Shown here: in pieces, positions 48,760 to 60,300 of the stretch
Numbering within the stretch: position 1 is the stretch's first letter
How the letters are laid out: the number at the start of each line of letters is the position of its first letter
Assembly: GCF_902806685.2 (NCBI RefSeq)
Contig: NC_048552.1
Location: forward strand, 8,769,662 to 8,833,661
Direction: 5' to 3'
Length of the DNA: 64,000 nt
From: Maniola hyperantus
Taxonomy: Eukaryota > Arthropoda > Insecta > Lepidoptera > Nymphalidae
Position numbers and translations under genes: made by a program
Notes under the pieces: model-generated
The model's database searches: none
What the model saw: the letters and a program-made list of their open reading frames with translations, nothing else
Told to the model about the DNA's origin: nothing

Positions 48760-51700
48760 CTGGAGACAAATATGGCACTGAGTATTTAGATTTTAGTACG
48801 ACTACGCCTAGATTCAGTAGTAGATGCATTTGACGATTCAAAAGTACTTGTAAAAGTTTATTTGAATAAAAATCTTTCTATTTCTGTTGATTGAAACTAC
48901 ATGCGCCCGACTGCACTCTGAATAAGCACACGTTCACAGATGCTGTAAAGTCGTCATGGCGTACCTTTTTTTAAAAAAAATTCATTACAAATTAGGCCTT
49001 GACTGCAATCTGGTGGTAAATGATGAGGCAATCTAAGATGGAAGCCGGCTAACTTAGGAGGAGCATGGCAGTTTTATTAAATCCATACCCCTCAACAGTT
49101 TCTACTCGGCAGCGTACCAGAACGCTAAATCGCTTGACTGCACGGTTTTGCCGTAGGGTGGTAACTAGTCACGGCAGAAGCCCTTCACCAGACCAGACAA
49201 GGACAATAAAGAATCCCGGGAATCGAACCCGGGACCTCAGCGCTCACCAGTGCGCCAGGGAGGTAGTCAACGTACCTGTACTTGTCCTGCACCTTCTGCT
49301 TGATGTCGGCCAGGTTCTCGCTCGTGATCTCGCGCTCGAGGTACTCGGACAGCGTCTCGGTGGCGGACTCCAGGTCGCGCTGGTTGTCCTCGAAGATGAC
49401 GGACTGGTTGTTCTTGCGCAGGTAGTACGCGAACACGTACGTGTACATCAGCGTCTGCCGGCACTGGCACAGGATGTCCACCGCCTTCTTCAGGAATTGC
49501 ACCTGGCCAACACCAATCAGATTATAGCAAACTAGCTGATCCCGCGTGTATATAATATAGCCTATGTCGCTCAGGAATAATGTAGCTTTCTATTGGTGAA
49601 ACAATTTCCAAAATCGGTTCAGTAGTTCCAGAGATTACCCCCTACAAACAAACTACCTATTTGAAAAGAGCAACCGCCGAGTTTCTTGCTGGTTCTTCTC
49701 GGTAGGAAAGGCATTCCGAACCAGTGGTAGATGCATCCGACTATTCGAAAGTACTTGTAAAAGTTCATTCGAATAAAAAAGATTTTTATTTATTTTATTT
49801 TAAAAACTTAACGACATTACCTCTTTATAATATTAGTATAGATTGACTTAACATATCATTATCACTATACCCATATTATAAAAGTGTGTTGGTTTGTCCT
49901 CCAATTGCGTCGCAACGGAGAATCGAATCGACGTAATTTTTTGCATGGGTATAGTCAGACCTGGAGAGTGATATACCTACCTACCTAGGCTACTTTTTAT
50001 CCCGGAAAATCAAAGAGTTCCCACGGGTTTTAAAAACCTAAATCCACGCGAACGAAGTCGCGGGCATCAGCTTGTTCAATATAGTTATTGCATTTCACAA
50101 ATGCGCGTGGCTCTTGCTTGTGTTTAAGTCGTATGATACGACTTAAATCGACACGACATCGGTATTTCGAACATGTCCAGGGTCGTGAAAATGACGAGAT
50201 TTCATTATGCCTCAGTTCCGTCTCACCTCGATCCAGCTCATGTTGTGCTGCTGCATCTCTTCCATCTTCTCTTTGACGGACGCGTAGAGTTTGGACTCGA
50301 AGCGCAGGGACTGCATGTGGTTCATGTATCGGTTGCAGTAGAATAGGTAGCGCTGCAGCGCCGCGCGCGACCTTTCCTGCGCGTCGCGGGCCGCTTTCGC
50401 TTCATCCTCGTCGTATCTACACAATAACATTACATTGGTTATAATGTACATAGTTTCAAATATCAGATGTGATTCCATAAAATAATAATACTATTACAAG
50501 TGATACTCATATTATTGTACTGTATAACATAGTCACATTAATGATGACTCAGTCCAGCCTCAATTTATCCGATGTAAGTTTTTTCCAAAGTGTTGTCGCA
50601 GTGCATTTTACTCAGCTGCGAGTATTCTTTATGAATTTATATTAAGAATAATAGATAATTGAGAATATATTGCACTAAATATATTGATTAAGAATATATT
50701 GATTGAGATTCAACTATGGATCTGGCATAATCACATGGTGATTCAAAGATACCTTAAATGTTCAGAATTAAAAAAAAACACAGTCACCTGTTGCAATTGT
50801 ACCAACTGCTGCCGTGCGGCTCCCAGGGCCCGAGACACACCCAGCAGAAGTCCGCCTTGCAGTTCTGGTTCTTGCAGACCATGTGGTTGCAGCCGCCGTC
50901 CTTCTCGATCGTCACGTTGCACTTCGGACACTCCTTCGTGTTCGCGGCGATCCAGTTCGACGTCTCCGAGTCGTCGTCGCATTTCTGTTGCGGATTATAG
51001 TATTGTAATATTTTATTCAGTTAAAAACTAAAATTTCAGGTAACAAGAATATAAAACGAAAATGTGACATAATATTGTATATCAAATATTTGAAAAGAGC
51101 AACCGCCGAGTTTGTTGCTGGTTCTTCTCGGTAGGAAAGGCATTTCGAACCAGTAGTAGATGCATTTGACGATTCAAAAGTTTAATTGAATAAAAAAGAT
51201 TTTTATTTTATTTTAGATAGTAGGGTTACAAACTTGCATTCTATTTTAGCAAAAATTACTATGTCAACGCACACATTTCCGTCAGTATGGCCGTATAGAC
51301 GCATACATGAGGTTGTACTCACTTTGATCCACTTGCGTAGCAGGCAGCAGCGCACGGGGTCGTGCCAGTTCTCGCCACACGCATAGCAGAAGCTGTGTCC
51401 GCAGCGGCACGTGACGGGCGCCGCCTCCACGTACGCGACCTTGATCGCGTTGCTGCAGTCCGGCGACGGACACCAGCGCAGCAACCGGTTGCACTGAGCA
51501 AAACAACAATATACATCTCGAAGGACCAAATCTTACTATATTCACCACGAAATTGACAAGGATTATGTTCATTTTCCATATTATCCAAGCCCTTAGATTA
51601 ATTTTATTTTTATTGTACACACAGATTGAAAAACAATTCCCAAAGAGTGTAAGATCAAAGATTTAGACGCATTTGTGTGCGTAACGTAAACCTCGTCGCC

Positions 51701-54700
51701 GCAGTCGTGACTGAGCGCCACACCACACTATATATGTATCTATAAATTTTCTTTTTCACTCTGGGCTGGTTTCCGCGTTAAACGTTTCCATCTGTTATGC
51801 GACTATATCAATGTGTATGTGTTGCACTCACAAAAATATAACCAAATGGTCTTCGTGAAATAGAACATCTGTACATCTTGATCTCAATATTATTATTTGC
51901 TCTAATAGAAGTTTAGTGTAAATACTAGTTACCTCAATAAAACTATTAGTAATAATGTGCTGGTATTTGAGCTTGACGCGCGGCTCGCGCACCAGCCGCA
52001 TGACCGTCGCGTCGTCCACCAGAATATCGCATGCGTGGGCCGCGCACGCTATTGTTTGACCCTACCAAACAGCACTATATTAGATCATTTTCTTCAGGTA
52101 CATACAGATTTAGTTGGTGAACTATGTGTATGAGTTTACCGGGCATTATTTTCAATCACTGAATATCGCTGAGCTTTCTTAATAAACCCAAAAGCCTTTA
52201 CATTTTATTAGATACAAGTCTTAATAGATAAAATTAGGTTAACTGAAAGGTCCCAAACACTTTTATCACAAAACCTACACAGACACTTTCAGAACTTAGA
52301 TTTCTGGTTTCAGGATTTTTTACTGATTAATAAGCACTATTACATTGTTAACTAATAACTCTAAATAAATTTTAATAAAGTAGCTAATCATATTGCAATG
52401 AAACAATATTATTATGAAAATGAATACTCACTAAGCCTTCTTCCATTATTTTAGTTGTTAAATATTCACACCAGCACTGTGTGCAGAATCTGTGACCACA
52501 TTCCAAGCCTGTCATCATCTGTAAAGAGTGAAAAAAAATGGCTTTGTTAAATTTTAATTATTTTCAAAGTCAAAAGATATTTTGCCAAACATTCGTCTTG
52601 AGGTGGCAACTTGGCCCGCATTAATGGAAATTAGACGATACAGCCCTTGAATCTGCAGGTATCAGTTTCTGATAAAACTTATTTTAATGATACATTATAG
52701 TAGAATAGATTACAGCACAGCAGGTTTGCATGGCAAAATTTAGCCACAATTATCTGTAAATTGTAATAATTTTTTTAAACGATTTTTAACAAAAATTAAT
52801 TACTTACAATATTAAATGCATTAAAGGTAATTGGGACTAAATTTTTCTAGCCAACCCTGCTGTAATCTGTTCTACTATTATGAATTATTCATAAGAATTA
52901 AGTTCTATAAAAAAAGCAGATACCTACCTGCATATTCAAAATCTTAGTCTAAAACATTCGCTGAATCAAGAATGTGGTGGCTACACTGGCAACTGACTAG
53001 AAGATTTGCCGTTTGGAAAACTTTCGCCAAACTCGAAACATTCGCGCAGTGGGTCCAAACCATTAAGAAATTCTAAGTAGTAAGAAAGTGTATGGCATTA
53101 CACCCCCCCATGTATTGAAGAGCACGTAAAGCTGTTTGTTTGGCGCCTGATCTCTCGATTATGTCAGATTATGAGAGTGCTTTGCTTGAGTGCATACACA
53201 ATTGAGCAGTACACTATAGAATCTCCCACGCAGATGGTTTTCTATGCAGATTGGGCAGTGTGGCTGAACAAAATTTGGTTTATATAATATATTGATAAAG
53301 TATTAGTATGAATTTAATATAGATCATTTATTCAAGGAGCTCATTCGAATAGATCATTTCAAAACTTACTGAAGTTGGAAGAATTGTAAAGCATATTTCA
53401 CATTCCTCTGTTCCTGATGATGATATCCGTCTGGGCAACTAAAACAATACAAAATGCAGTAAAAATTTAAACAGTTTAACTTATCGTGTCGAAAGAACTC
53501 CCACATGTGAGCCTATTAGAGGTTATTATCATATATTTTTTACTCCAAAGAACAATTTTTAATGGTCATAATATAATCATTGTTTTCCATGAAAGGACTG
53601 CTGACCTTGTAGTTACACAGTAGAAGAACATCGCGAGGAAACCTGCACACCTAGAATTCTCCATATTGTTCTCAAATATGTGTGAAGTCACAAACATTCC
53701 GAGAGGAGACCCATGCTCGGTAGGGCACCAGTGATGAGTTGAGATGATGAACTATGCAGGCACATCCCCTCCACTATCGCCCAGCAATCCTTTTATGTGT
53801 AATAAACTGTATTTATCAACTATAAAATAAATTTATATTATGGTTGAATATTGGTTCATCACTTGTTACCTTTGGCCTTTGTATGACTGGTTTCCTAAAT
53901 GGATTAATAACTCTAGCCTCGGCAAACAACTGATCCTGATCTCCATCATAGAATCTTTCCATTAGTTTCTCTTTGTCCCATTTGAAGTGATTCAGAAGTA
54001 TGCGTGTTGTTGTGGCTGGTATCTACAATTAATACATGTGTTTAATAGGTAACCGTTACTTTTCTATCATTTCAATATACAGTGGGCCCCCGGTAATCCG
54101 GCCCCTGTCTAATCCGGCACCCCCTGTAATCCGACATGCCAATCTTTGCTAATGCATGATTGAATAAGTTATAACTTGTACGCACCACCACTATTGTGCT
54201 CGACACGTAGGGTATTGTTTAGTTTAAATGTGAAGTTCTTAAAGATAACGGCGCGGTCTAGCATGTGTTCATTGTTTACTGTCTATCACAAAATACTGAC
54301 AATTAAAGAAAAATGTGATATTTTAGACTGCCTAAATCGTTATTTGTCAGATGACAAGGCACTCTTTTGTAAAAAAAAAAACCCGGCTTTAGGGGGTCTT
54401 AGGCAGTACTCTATAATCCGACAAATTCGATAGTCCGACAATGCCCTGCAAAATGTTTGTCGGATTACCAGGGGTCCACTGTAAAGGTAAAGGACGCAAT
54501 TTATGTTTTATTTGATATTTAGAAAAATGATATAAAACACACAAAGAAACTAACTTCCTTTCATCAATTGTGTATATTTAAAATTCTTTGAAATAATATT
54601 AATGTATTGTTAGTAATAATATTAATGTAAATCATGAACAAAAAAAATCACTTATTCTCTTAAATTAAATGAACTAATTATGGAACTTAGAATTGGAATA

Positions 54701-55199
54701 TACTTTGTGGTTGAAAAAAAAGCTAGTAGGATACTATTGTCATAGTATGACTCATTGTGCTTTGCATTTCGTTGATTTAGTTACTTTTATTGCAACAATA
54801 ACATTGATCGAATATTATTCCAGTTAGACATAATGCTCTATTCATATTATACTAAATACAAGGTGAGCTGATTCTATATCCTTGGAACAGTATTCGCAAC
54901 AATTTAGAAAGAGTTATGAAAATAAAACAGTAAAGTAAACCAACGTACGAGTAACCTCATTCGAAGTACCCATTGTTTACTACTAACATACTGACCTCAA
55001 CTACTGTATTCACTTCTTTGATGCAATCAACCATGTGCTGGACGATTTCCTCGGTAGATAACACTTCGTATGGATATTCTTCGAGTTCCGTTTGCCGTTC
55101 CCTTGTACTGTGAGTCTCGTCCATGACGAAGTCGACATCGTCTCCGCTGGATTCGTTACCGGAATCGACATCGTCCTTCGTGTCGTCTTCAGAATCCAT
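48678..55199 (-). CDS. ari-1: ariadne-1, RBR-type E3 ubiquitin ligase, ten coding exons, complete
   Basis: RING-between-RING E3 that takes ubiquitin from an E2 onto its own cysteine and then onto substrate; cytosolic. Joined exons give 502 residues, essentially the length of Drosophila Ari-1. Order: acidic N-terminus (about 1-30), UBA-like region, RING1 (CEIC at about 132-135), IBR (CRCGHSFCYACGENWH), Rcat (CPKCNVTIEKDGGCNHMVC, catalytic Cys about 303) and the C-terminal Ariadne domain ending EGYEKDCWDYTE. All junctions are GT-AG and keep frame. Introns are loaded with a SINE, LINE tails and a Tigger-like element. Confidence 0.96.
48814..48880 (+). repeat. LINE 3'-tail remnant (AGATGCATTTGACGATTC family)
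   Basis: Shares GTAGATGCATTTGACGATTC, AAAAGTACTTGTAAAAGTTT and AATAAAAA with the copies at 49659-49800 and 51080-51216. All three lie in ari-1 introns in the same orientation. Confidence 0.75.
48967..49270 (-). mobile_element. tRNA-derived SINE in ari-1 intron, next to a splice donor
   Basis: On the minus strand the head reads CCTCCCTGGCGCACTGGTGA (A-box-like) and GGGTTCGATTCCCGGG (B box), typical of tRNA-derived SINEs. The body ends TTTACCACCAGATTGCAGTC and an A-rich tail. The flanking repeats CGTACCT at 48960-48966 and 49271-49277 (+ strand) form a 7-bp target duplication. The proximal copy contains the exon 9 donor. Confidence 0.85.
49276..49502 (-). CDS. ari-1: ari-1 exon 9: Ariadne domain
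   Basis: The acceptor is ttggccag and the donor ag/gtacgt. It encodes VQFLKKAVDILCQCRQTLMY, TYVFAYYLRKNNQSVIFEDN and EYLEREITSENLADIKQKVQ. A SINE begins immediately beyond the fifth intron base. Confidence 0.95.
49520..49658 (-). repeat. degraded dispersed repeat in ari-1 intron
   Basis: Starts ACTAGCTGATCCCGCGTGTA and includes CTCAGGAATAATGTAGCTTT and AAAATCGGTTCAGTAGTTCC, a common lepidopteran repeat type. It is incomplete. Confidence 0.6.
49659..49800 (+). repeat. LINE 3'-tail (GAGCAACCGCCGAG family)
   Basis: Reads GAGCAACCGCCGAGTTTCTT, GGTTCTTCTCGGTAGGAAAG, and AATAAAAAAGATTTTTATTT at the end. Nearly identical to 51080-51216. Confidence 0.8.
49865..50073 (-). repeat. dispersed lepidopteran repeat, family B (minus)
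   Basis: Runs from ATATTATAAAAGTGTGTTGG through ATCCCGGAAAATCAAAGAG to GAACGAAGTCGCGGGCATCA. Same family as 55516-55738. Confidence 0.8.
50227..50416 (-). CDS. ari-1: ari-1 exon 8: Ariadne domain
   Basis: The acceptor is attgtgtag and the donor gag/gtgaga. It encodes YDEDEAKAARDAQERSRAAL, QRYLFYCNRYMNHMQSLRFE and MQQHNMSWIE, helical and matching the Ariadne domain. Confidence 0.95.
50788..50984 (-). CDS. ari-1: ari-1 exon 7: Rcat with catalytic cysteine
   Basis: The acceptor is ccgcaacag and the donor ag/gtgact. It encodes KCDDDSETSNWIAANTKECP, then TIEKDGGCNHMVCKNQNC; the Cys of GGCNHM is the thioester-forming residue by homology. ADFCWVCLGPWEPHG follows. Confidence 0.96.
51080..51216 (+). 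repeat. LINE 3'-tail (GAGCAACCGCCGAG family), second full copy
   Basis: Reads GAGCAACCGCCGAGTTTGTT, TTCTCGGTAGGAAAGGCATT and AATAAAAAAGATTTTTATTT. Same orientation as the copy at 49659-49800. Confidence 0.8.
51323..51493 (-). CDS. ari-1: ari-1 exon 6: IBR domain
   Basis: 57 codons; acceptor tttgctcag, donor aaa/gtgagt. It encodes CNRLLRWCPSPDCSNAIKV and CRCGHSFCYACGENWHDPV, the zinc ligands of the in-between-RING domain. Confidence 0.96.
51933..52061 (-). CDS. ari-1: ari-1 exon 5: RING1 to IBR
   Basis: 43 codons; acceptor tttggtag, donor gag/gtaact. It encodes GQTIACAAHACDILVDDATV and KYQHIITNSFIE. Confidence 0.95.
52432..52518 (-). CDS. ari-1: ari-1 exon 4: RING1 core
   Basis: 29 codons; acceptor tctttacag, donor tta/gtgagt. 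It encodes MMTGLECGHRFCTQCWCEYL and TTKIMEEG, the CGHxFCxxC core of RING1. Confidence 0.95.
53370..53438 (-). CDS. ari-1: ari-1 exon 3: RING1 first cysteines
   Basis: 23 codons; acceptor tgttttag, donor tca/gtaagt. It encodes LPRRISSSGTEECEICFTIL, with the first zinc-binding pair CEIC. Confidence 0.93.
53595..53765 (-). repeat. dispersed repeat, minus copy of the 16757-16975 family
   Basis: Contains CATCGCGAGGAAACCTGCAC, TATTGTTCTCAAATATGTGT and GAGAGGAGACCCATGCTC, the reverse complement of the plus copy's GGTCTCCTCTC and GCAGGTTTCCTC words. Confidence 0.7.
53870..54022 (-). CDS. ari-1: ari-1 exon 2
   Basis: 51 codons, phase 0; acceptor aattgtag, donor aag/gtaaca. It encodes IPATTTRILLNHFKWDKEKL and FAEARVINPF, the conserved UBA-like region preceding RING1. 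Confidence 0.94.
54080..54481. mobile_element. Tigger/pogo-like internally deleted DNA transposon
   Basis: The ends CAGTGGGCCCCCGGTAATCC and GGATTACCAGGGGTCCACTG are inverted and flanked by TA on both sides, the target duplication of the Tc1/mariner-pogo group. A + strand frame (54176-54433) contains LTIKEKCDILDCLNR, resembling the N-terminal start of Tigger transposases. Only a remnant is left. It lies in ari-1 intron 1. Confidence 0.85.
54996..55199 (-). CDS. ari-1: ari-1 exon 1 (start codon)
   Basis: The ATG is at 55197-55199. 68 codons encode an acidic DSEDDTKDDVDSGNESSGDD stretch and then YPYEVLSTEEIVQHMVDCIK. The donor is gag/gtcagt. Confidence 0.94.
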
Positions 55200-56108
55200 C
55201 GTGGAGATAAAATATTTATTAACTAGACTATTATGATACTGTCTAAATATTCCTAATGATGAAATAATTACACCTAAGATTTAGGAAAGGTCAACAATGA
55301 AGAAAATAGTTCACACTTCACCCAGGGGTTGCCAAAGTGCCATAGATAATACACTCTTCACAGACCAATATAATATATAGAGCATACCTCAGACTATGAA
55401 TCAAGGAGACTTGTCAGTCAGACGCGTATACGGTATACCCATCGTATACCCGAAAGGGGCAAAGCAACAAAAGAAATCATAGTTATTAGTTACTATGAAA
55501 GGTTATGAGTATGAGTACACTTATTATAAATGCGAAAGTGTGTTTGTTTGTTGGTTTATTGGTTTGTCCTTCAATCACGTCGCAACAGTGCAACGGATTG
55601 ACGTGATTTATTGCATGGGTATAGATAAGGATCTGGAGAGTGACATAGGCTACTTTTTATCCAGGAAAATAAAAGAGTTCCCACGGTATTTTTAAAAAAC
55701 CTAATTCTACGCGGATGAAGTCGCGGGCATCAGCTAGTGTTACATAATTTGCGTTCGCTACAACTTTTACAGCCGACACAGTAATGGCTTCTACACACCT
55801 TCAATACTAAATTTAAAACAGAAAACTAAATAAAAACTCGTAATATTATTCGCAATAAATTACTATCGCAGAGGTTTGTTGGTGCCCAACAAAAAAAGCT
55901 AAACCATAGCCTTCGTAGGAGGCTGTGGCTAAAAACATTACAAAGACAAAAAAACTATATTTTTGTCTCTATCACTCTTCAGAGGCTTTTCTATACACCT
56001 AGCTTGCTTTAACAAGGTATTATTATTATGATGCCAAGAATTTTTTTTAACAGGTTTTACGCCTCTGGGCTCTAGCGACCCACGAATCTCCATAGAGGTA
56101 TGCAAGCT
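55200..56108. other. ari-1 upstream region
   Basis: It should hold the ari-1 promoter and 5' UTR on the minus strand, but no TATA or initiator can be assigned with confidence. A family B repeat (minus) occupies 55516-55738. A weak hairpin is formed by ACGCCTCTG (about 56059) and CAGAGGCGT (about 56114). Confidence 0.5.
55516..55738 (-). repeat. dispersed lepidopteran repeat, family B (minus)
   Basis: Begins CACTTATTATAAATGCGAAA and ends GCGGATGAAGTCGCGGGCAT plus CAGCTAGT. Confidence 0.8.
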
Positions 56109-56118
56109 ATACCACAGA
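56109..56118. repeat. target site duplication of the non-LTR element, left copy
   Basis: ATACCACAGA here is repeated at 61423-61432, directly after the poly(A) tail of the LINE, marking both ends of the insertion. Confidence 0.85.
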
Positions 56119-56233
56119 GGCGTTTTTGGCGAGAAACGCGAAGCGCGCTTTTTAATTGAAAATTGTTAAAAAAATATAGTTTTTGAGTGTAAATAGTACA
56201 TTTTGTAGATAGTTTTCGTTAAACTGTGGTACA

Positions 56234-57357
56234 ATGCCGTCAGATAGTGACGGCGGTGATTTAGAGCCAGCAGCGGGCAAAAAGGGGAAGAAAATGCAAA
56301 AGGAGAAACCCTCTGAAAGTGATGGTGCAAAATACAAACCATTTATAAAACCAGGGTATTATCGCCGGGCGTACGGCGATACTAGTACCAATTCAGAATT
56401 CCCTGTATACGTAGAAAGCATAGAAGATATCAAACTAGGAAACAAAAATCCCCTGGTGGTATCCAAATATTTTAAACAAGTAAAAGGTGTAAGTGAAAGT
56501 AGGCGCATAAACGCTACTAAAATTATGCTTGTCTTCAAACAAGCGACAGCGGCTAATGACTTTTTGAAGCACGAGTGCCTTTCAGTTCATAAACTTCGAG
56601 CGTTCATCCCGGCGTCCTCTGTGGAAAGGGTGGGGGTGGTTAGGTTTATTCCAAAAGAATCTAGCAATCAGGAACTATTCAATAAACTCTCCTCGGAAAG
56701 TGAAGTAATAGGTGTAAAGAGATTTTTGAAAAAAGTAGGAGAGGAGCTAATTCCTCTGTCCACTATCAGTGTAATTTTCAGCGGTACTAGTCTACCACAG
56801 TATATTTATTTGGACAACTGGAGATACAAAGTTTTCACTTATGTTCCTCCTTTGATGCAATGTTTTAAATGTATGAAATTTAACCATTATGGGAAAATTT
56901 GTAAAAATCAGCAAATATGCTCACGGTGCGCTGGTGAGCACCATTACAAGGACTGCACGACGGATACACTGAAGTGCAGCAATTGTGGGGGTGCGCATCT
57001 TGCAAGCATGCATGCATCTTGCATCTTGCATCATCAAAAACGTGTCCTGTAAAGGCAGCGAGAATGGAGAGGAACAAAAAAGAAACCTACTCAAAAGTAG
57101 TTCAAACAAGTAGTGCGAGTTTCCCTCCACTCCCAAAGCCTCAGAGCCCTCAGACATATCAAAAAAACCAAACTACATACTCACAGCCTAAGCAAACTAC
57201 ACAGACAAAGACAGAAATTTCACACAATGATATTGTAAATAACTCTAAGCTTTTAGGAGCCATAGTAAACACTTTGGTTACAATAGGGAACTCTAATAAT
57301 ATTAAGACTACTAATCAAATCAAAGAAACATTTTTAGAACATTTAAGTAAAATATAA
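56234..57357 (+). pseudogene. LINE ORF1, gag-like with CCHC zinc knuckles, frameshifted
   Basis: The ATG at 56234 opens 272 residues: a charged N-terminus, a central RRM-like/PRE-type region (YVESIEDIK...VGVVRFIPKE) and zinc knuckles CFKCMKFNHYGKICK, CSRCAGEHHYKDC and CSNCGGAHL. Near 57000-57030 a short tandem duplication of GCATCTTGCA words shifts the frame. The conserved continuation (TCPVKAARMERNKKETYSKV, Pro/Gln-rich tail) is read in the next frame to TAA at 57355-57357. It would coat RNA in the RNP. Confidence 0.88.
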
Positions 57358-60300
57358 TGGATTCTCACCTAACTATTGTGCAGCATAATATCCAAAGTAT
57401 TAACAATAAGAAACCCTTGGTTAAAACATTTTTCGACAACATAATATTGATATTGGGGCCGATCCTCTTGTACACAATCTCTAAACTAAACTAAATTAAC
57501 AAGTCTAAAACTAGTGCTATCCTTTTCCGCAAGCAACATTATGAAAGGGATAGCAATAAATTTAGATGTGCCATTTTAGTTCAGTTTAGAGATTGCGTAC
57601 AAGAGAATCGGCCTGATTTTGCTATTAAATGAGACCTGGCAAAAAAATACAAGTAATCCTATTAGATTTTCAGGATATAATTTTGTAGGAAAAAATGCAA
57701 ATAATGAACATGGTGGAGTAGGCATTTTATTAAAAAATACATTAAAATATAAAATATTGCCAACACAATTTTATCAAGATGTCCAGTCCATAGCAATTTC
57801 TCTAGAAACTAATATTGGTTCCGTGTCGATTCTATGTGTTTATTGCCCAACTAAAAATAAAAATAACAATTATTGTAGAATTTAAACTTAAAAATATTAT
57901 TGCTAGCTTACCAAAACCTTGTATAGTCTCAGGAGATTTTAACGCGCATCATATTGCTTTTGGGTGCAATTGTACAAATTCAAGAGGTAAAACATTGTTT
58001 GAAATTTTTGATGAACATGACCTATGCCTGTTAAACACAGGTGTATCTACTACAGTACAAAGACCTAATGCAAATAGCTCTGCTATTGATGTGACAGGGG
58101 TGAGTCCCGTACTAGCACCTCTATGTGAATGGTCAGTAGGTGACGATCCTTTGGGTAGTTACCACTATCCAACATTTACAAAATTAAGCCTAGTTCCATC
58201 TAAATATTCTGTCAATGACAAAGTAGAGAAATTTCTATTTCATAAAGCAGATTGGACCAAATATTATGCAAAATCAGAGGAGTACTTTAAAGGTATAACT
58301 TTTGATGAAAAAGATCCTTCACAGTCGTATGATAAGTTCTGTGAAGTTTTAAATACTCTTAGAAAAGAATTCGTTCCTTATGTAAAAATTGAAGGTCCTA
58401 GACTTTTTAAAACGCCTGCTCCTTGGTGGGATGAAAACTGTGAAGTTGCTGTTAAAAATTCGAGAGAAGCTTTACAGTTATATAAAAGAAATGGGTTGAT
58501 CGAAAATTACATTAATTATAAACAATTGGATGCACAAAAAAAATTAATAATTAAGGATGCTAAGAAAAATAGTTGGTACAAGTTATGTTCAACATTCAAT
58601 AGATATACTCCTATTACTAGAGTATGGAATTATATGAAAATGTTTAAACATATTAAAAACCCACCACAGCATAAAAATGATGTATGGATTCCCGATTTTA
58701 TTTCAAAATTTAAACATGATAACAATAACACAATGTTAAATACCTCTGTTTTCGAATGTAATAATGATTCTGACAAGCATATGTTACTTTTAAAGCCTTT
58801 CACTTTTGCAGAATTTAATATAGCACTTAAATCAAGAAAAAACTCTACACCCGGCTTAGATAACATTCCATATATAATGATTAAAAAATTGCATAAATTA
58901 GGTCAATTAGCTTTACTTGATATATTTAATAGGCTATGGGATAATCAATGTGTTCCACAGAGTTGGAAGATCCAATGTATAGTACCGATTTTAAAACCTG
59001 ATAAATCTTCATCTGATTGTAATTCATACAGACCAATATCACTAACATCATGCATAGGAAAATTATTTGAACAAATGCTGAAACTGAGATTAGATCATTT
59101 TACAGAAAAAAATAAATTATTACCAACATTCCAATACGGTTTCCGAAAAGGAAGAAGTGCTAATGAGAGTTTGACATCATTTGTATCGGATTTAAGAAGC
59201 TGTAAGTTATCAAAAGATGCTGCAGTATGTGTATTTTTGGATATAGAAGGTGCTTATGATAATGTTGATTTAAACCAGATTATTACTTCTCTTCATGAAA
59301 TTGGCATTCCTGGAAAAATGTTAAAATGGCTATCAAATTTTTTAAATAACAGAAAGTTTTATGTTAAGTATAATAATATACTTCATGGACCTAACTCAAC
59401 AAGTAAAGGCCTTATGCAAGGTGCATCATTATCTCCAATTTTATACAATTTATATACCTCTCAAATTGAGAAATATGTAACAACAAAGGATGTTAAAATT
59501 TTACAATTTGCAGATGACTTGTTATTATATAGTCTAAATAAAAATGTAGAAATAGCTGTAAATAATGTTAATTCAGCATTGACTTAGGTGCAAAATTATT
59601 ACCAAAACACTTTAAAATTAAGTATTAATACCTCTAAAAGTTCATGCATGGTATTTGGTGCACCAGTAGATGTAAACATTAAATATAATAACTTAGATGT
59701 TCCAATTGTAAGAAATAAGAAGTTCTTAGGAGTAATTTTTGATACAAAACTAAAATTCGATGCTCACATTAACTACATTTGTAAAAATGCATTAAAAAGC
59801 ATTAATCTTATTAGATGTTTAGCTGGTACATTTTGGGGTTCAGATCCCAAAGTTTTGACTTTGTTGTACAATAGTATGGTTAGAAGTCATTTTGATTATA
59901 GTTGTCTTGCGTATATGCAAACTAATCCATCGTTGTTGAAAAAATTGGATGTCATTCAAAATATAGGTTTGAGAATAATAAGTGGAGCAATGCGGTCTAC
60001 ACCTATTAATTCAATGGAAGTAGAAACATGTATCCCTCCTTTGCCGGTGAGACGTGTTTATTTGGCTGAAAAGTTTTGTTTGAAGCAACTATTCGCTAAC
60101 TCTAACTTGGTAAACAAATTATTACTTCCACAGGATTTATTAAAAGTTACTGAAGCATCAATTGAAACTCTACAGCCTACGGCGGAAGCACTTCTTTCCG
60201 GTAAAGGACCTACTATGTCAATGATTATGACTTATATGCATAGTATTGCTAGTAAGATAAATGTGAATGACGTTTGGCCTATGTATGATTGCCACTATGA

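Noticed and set aside
49200..49270. tRNA gene on the minus strand (B box GGGTTCGATTCCCGGG)
   Set aside because: The head is part of a SINE with body, A-rich tail and target duplication. No complete cloverleaf with matching acceptor stem was seen.
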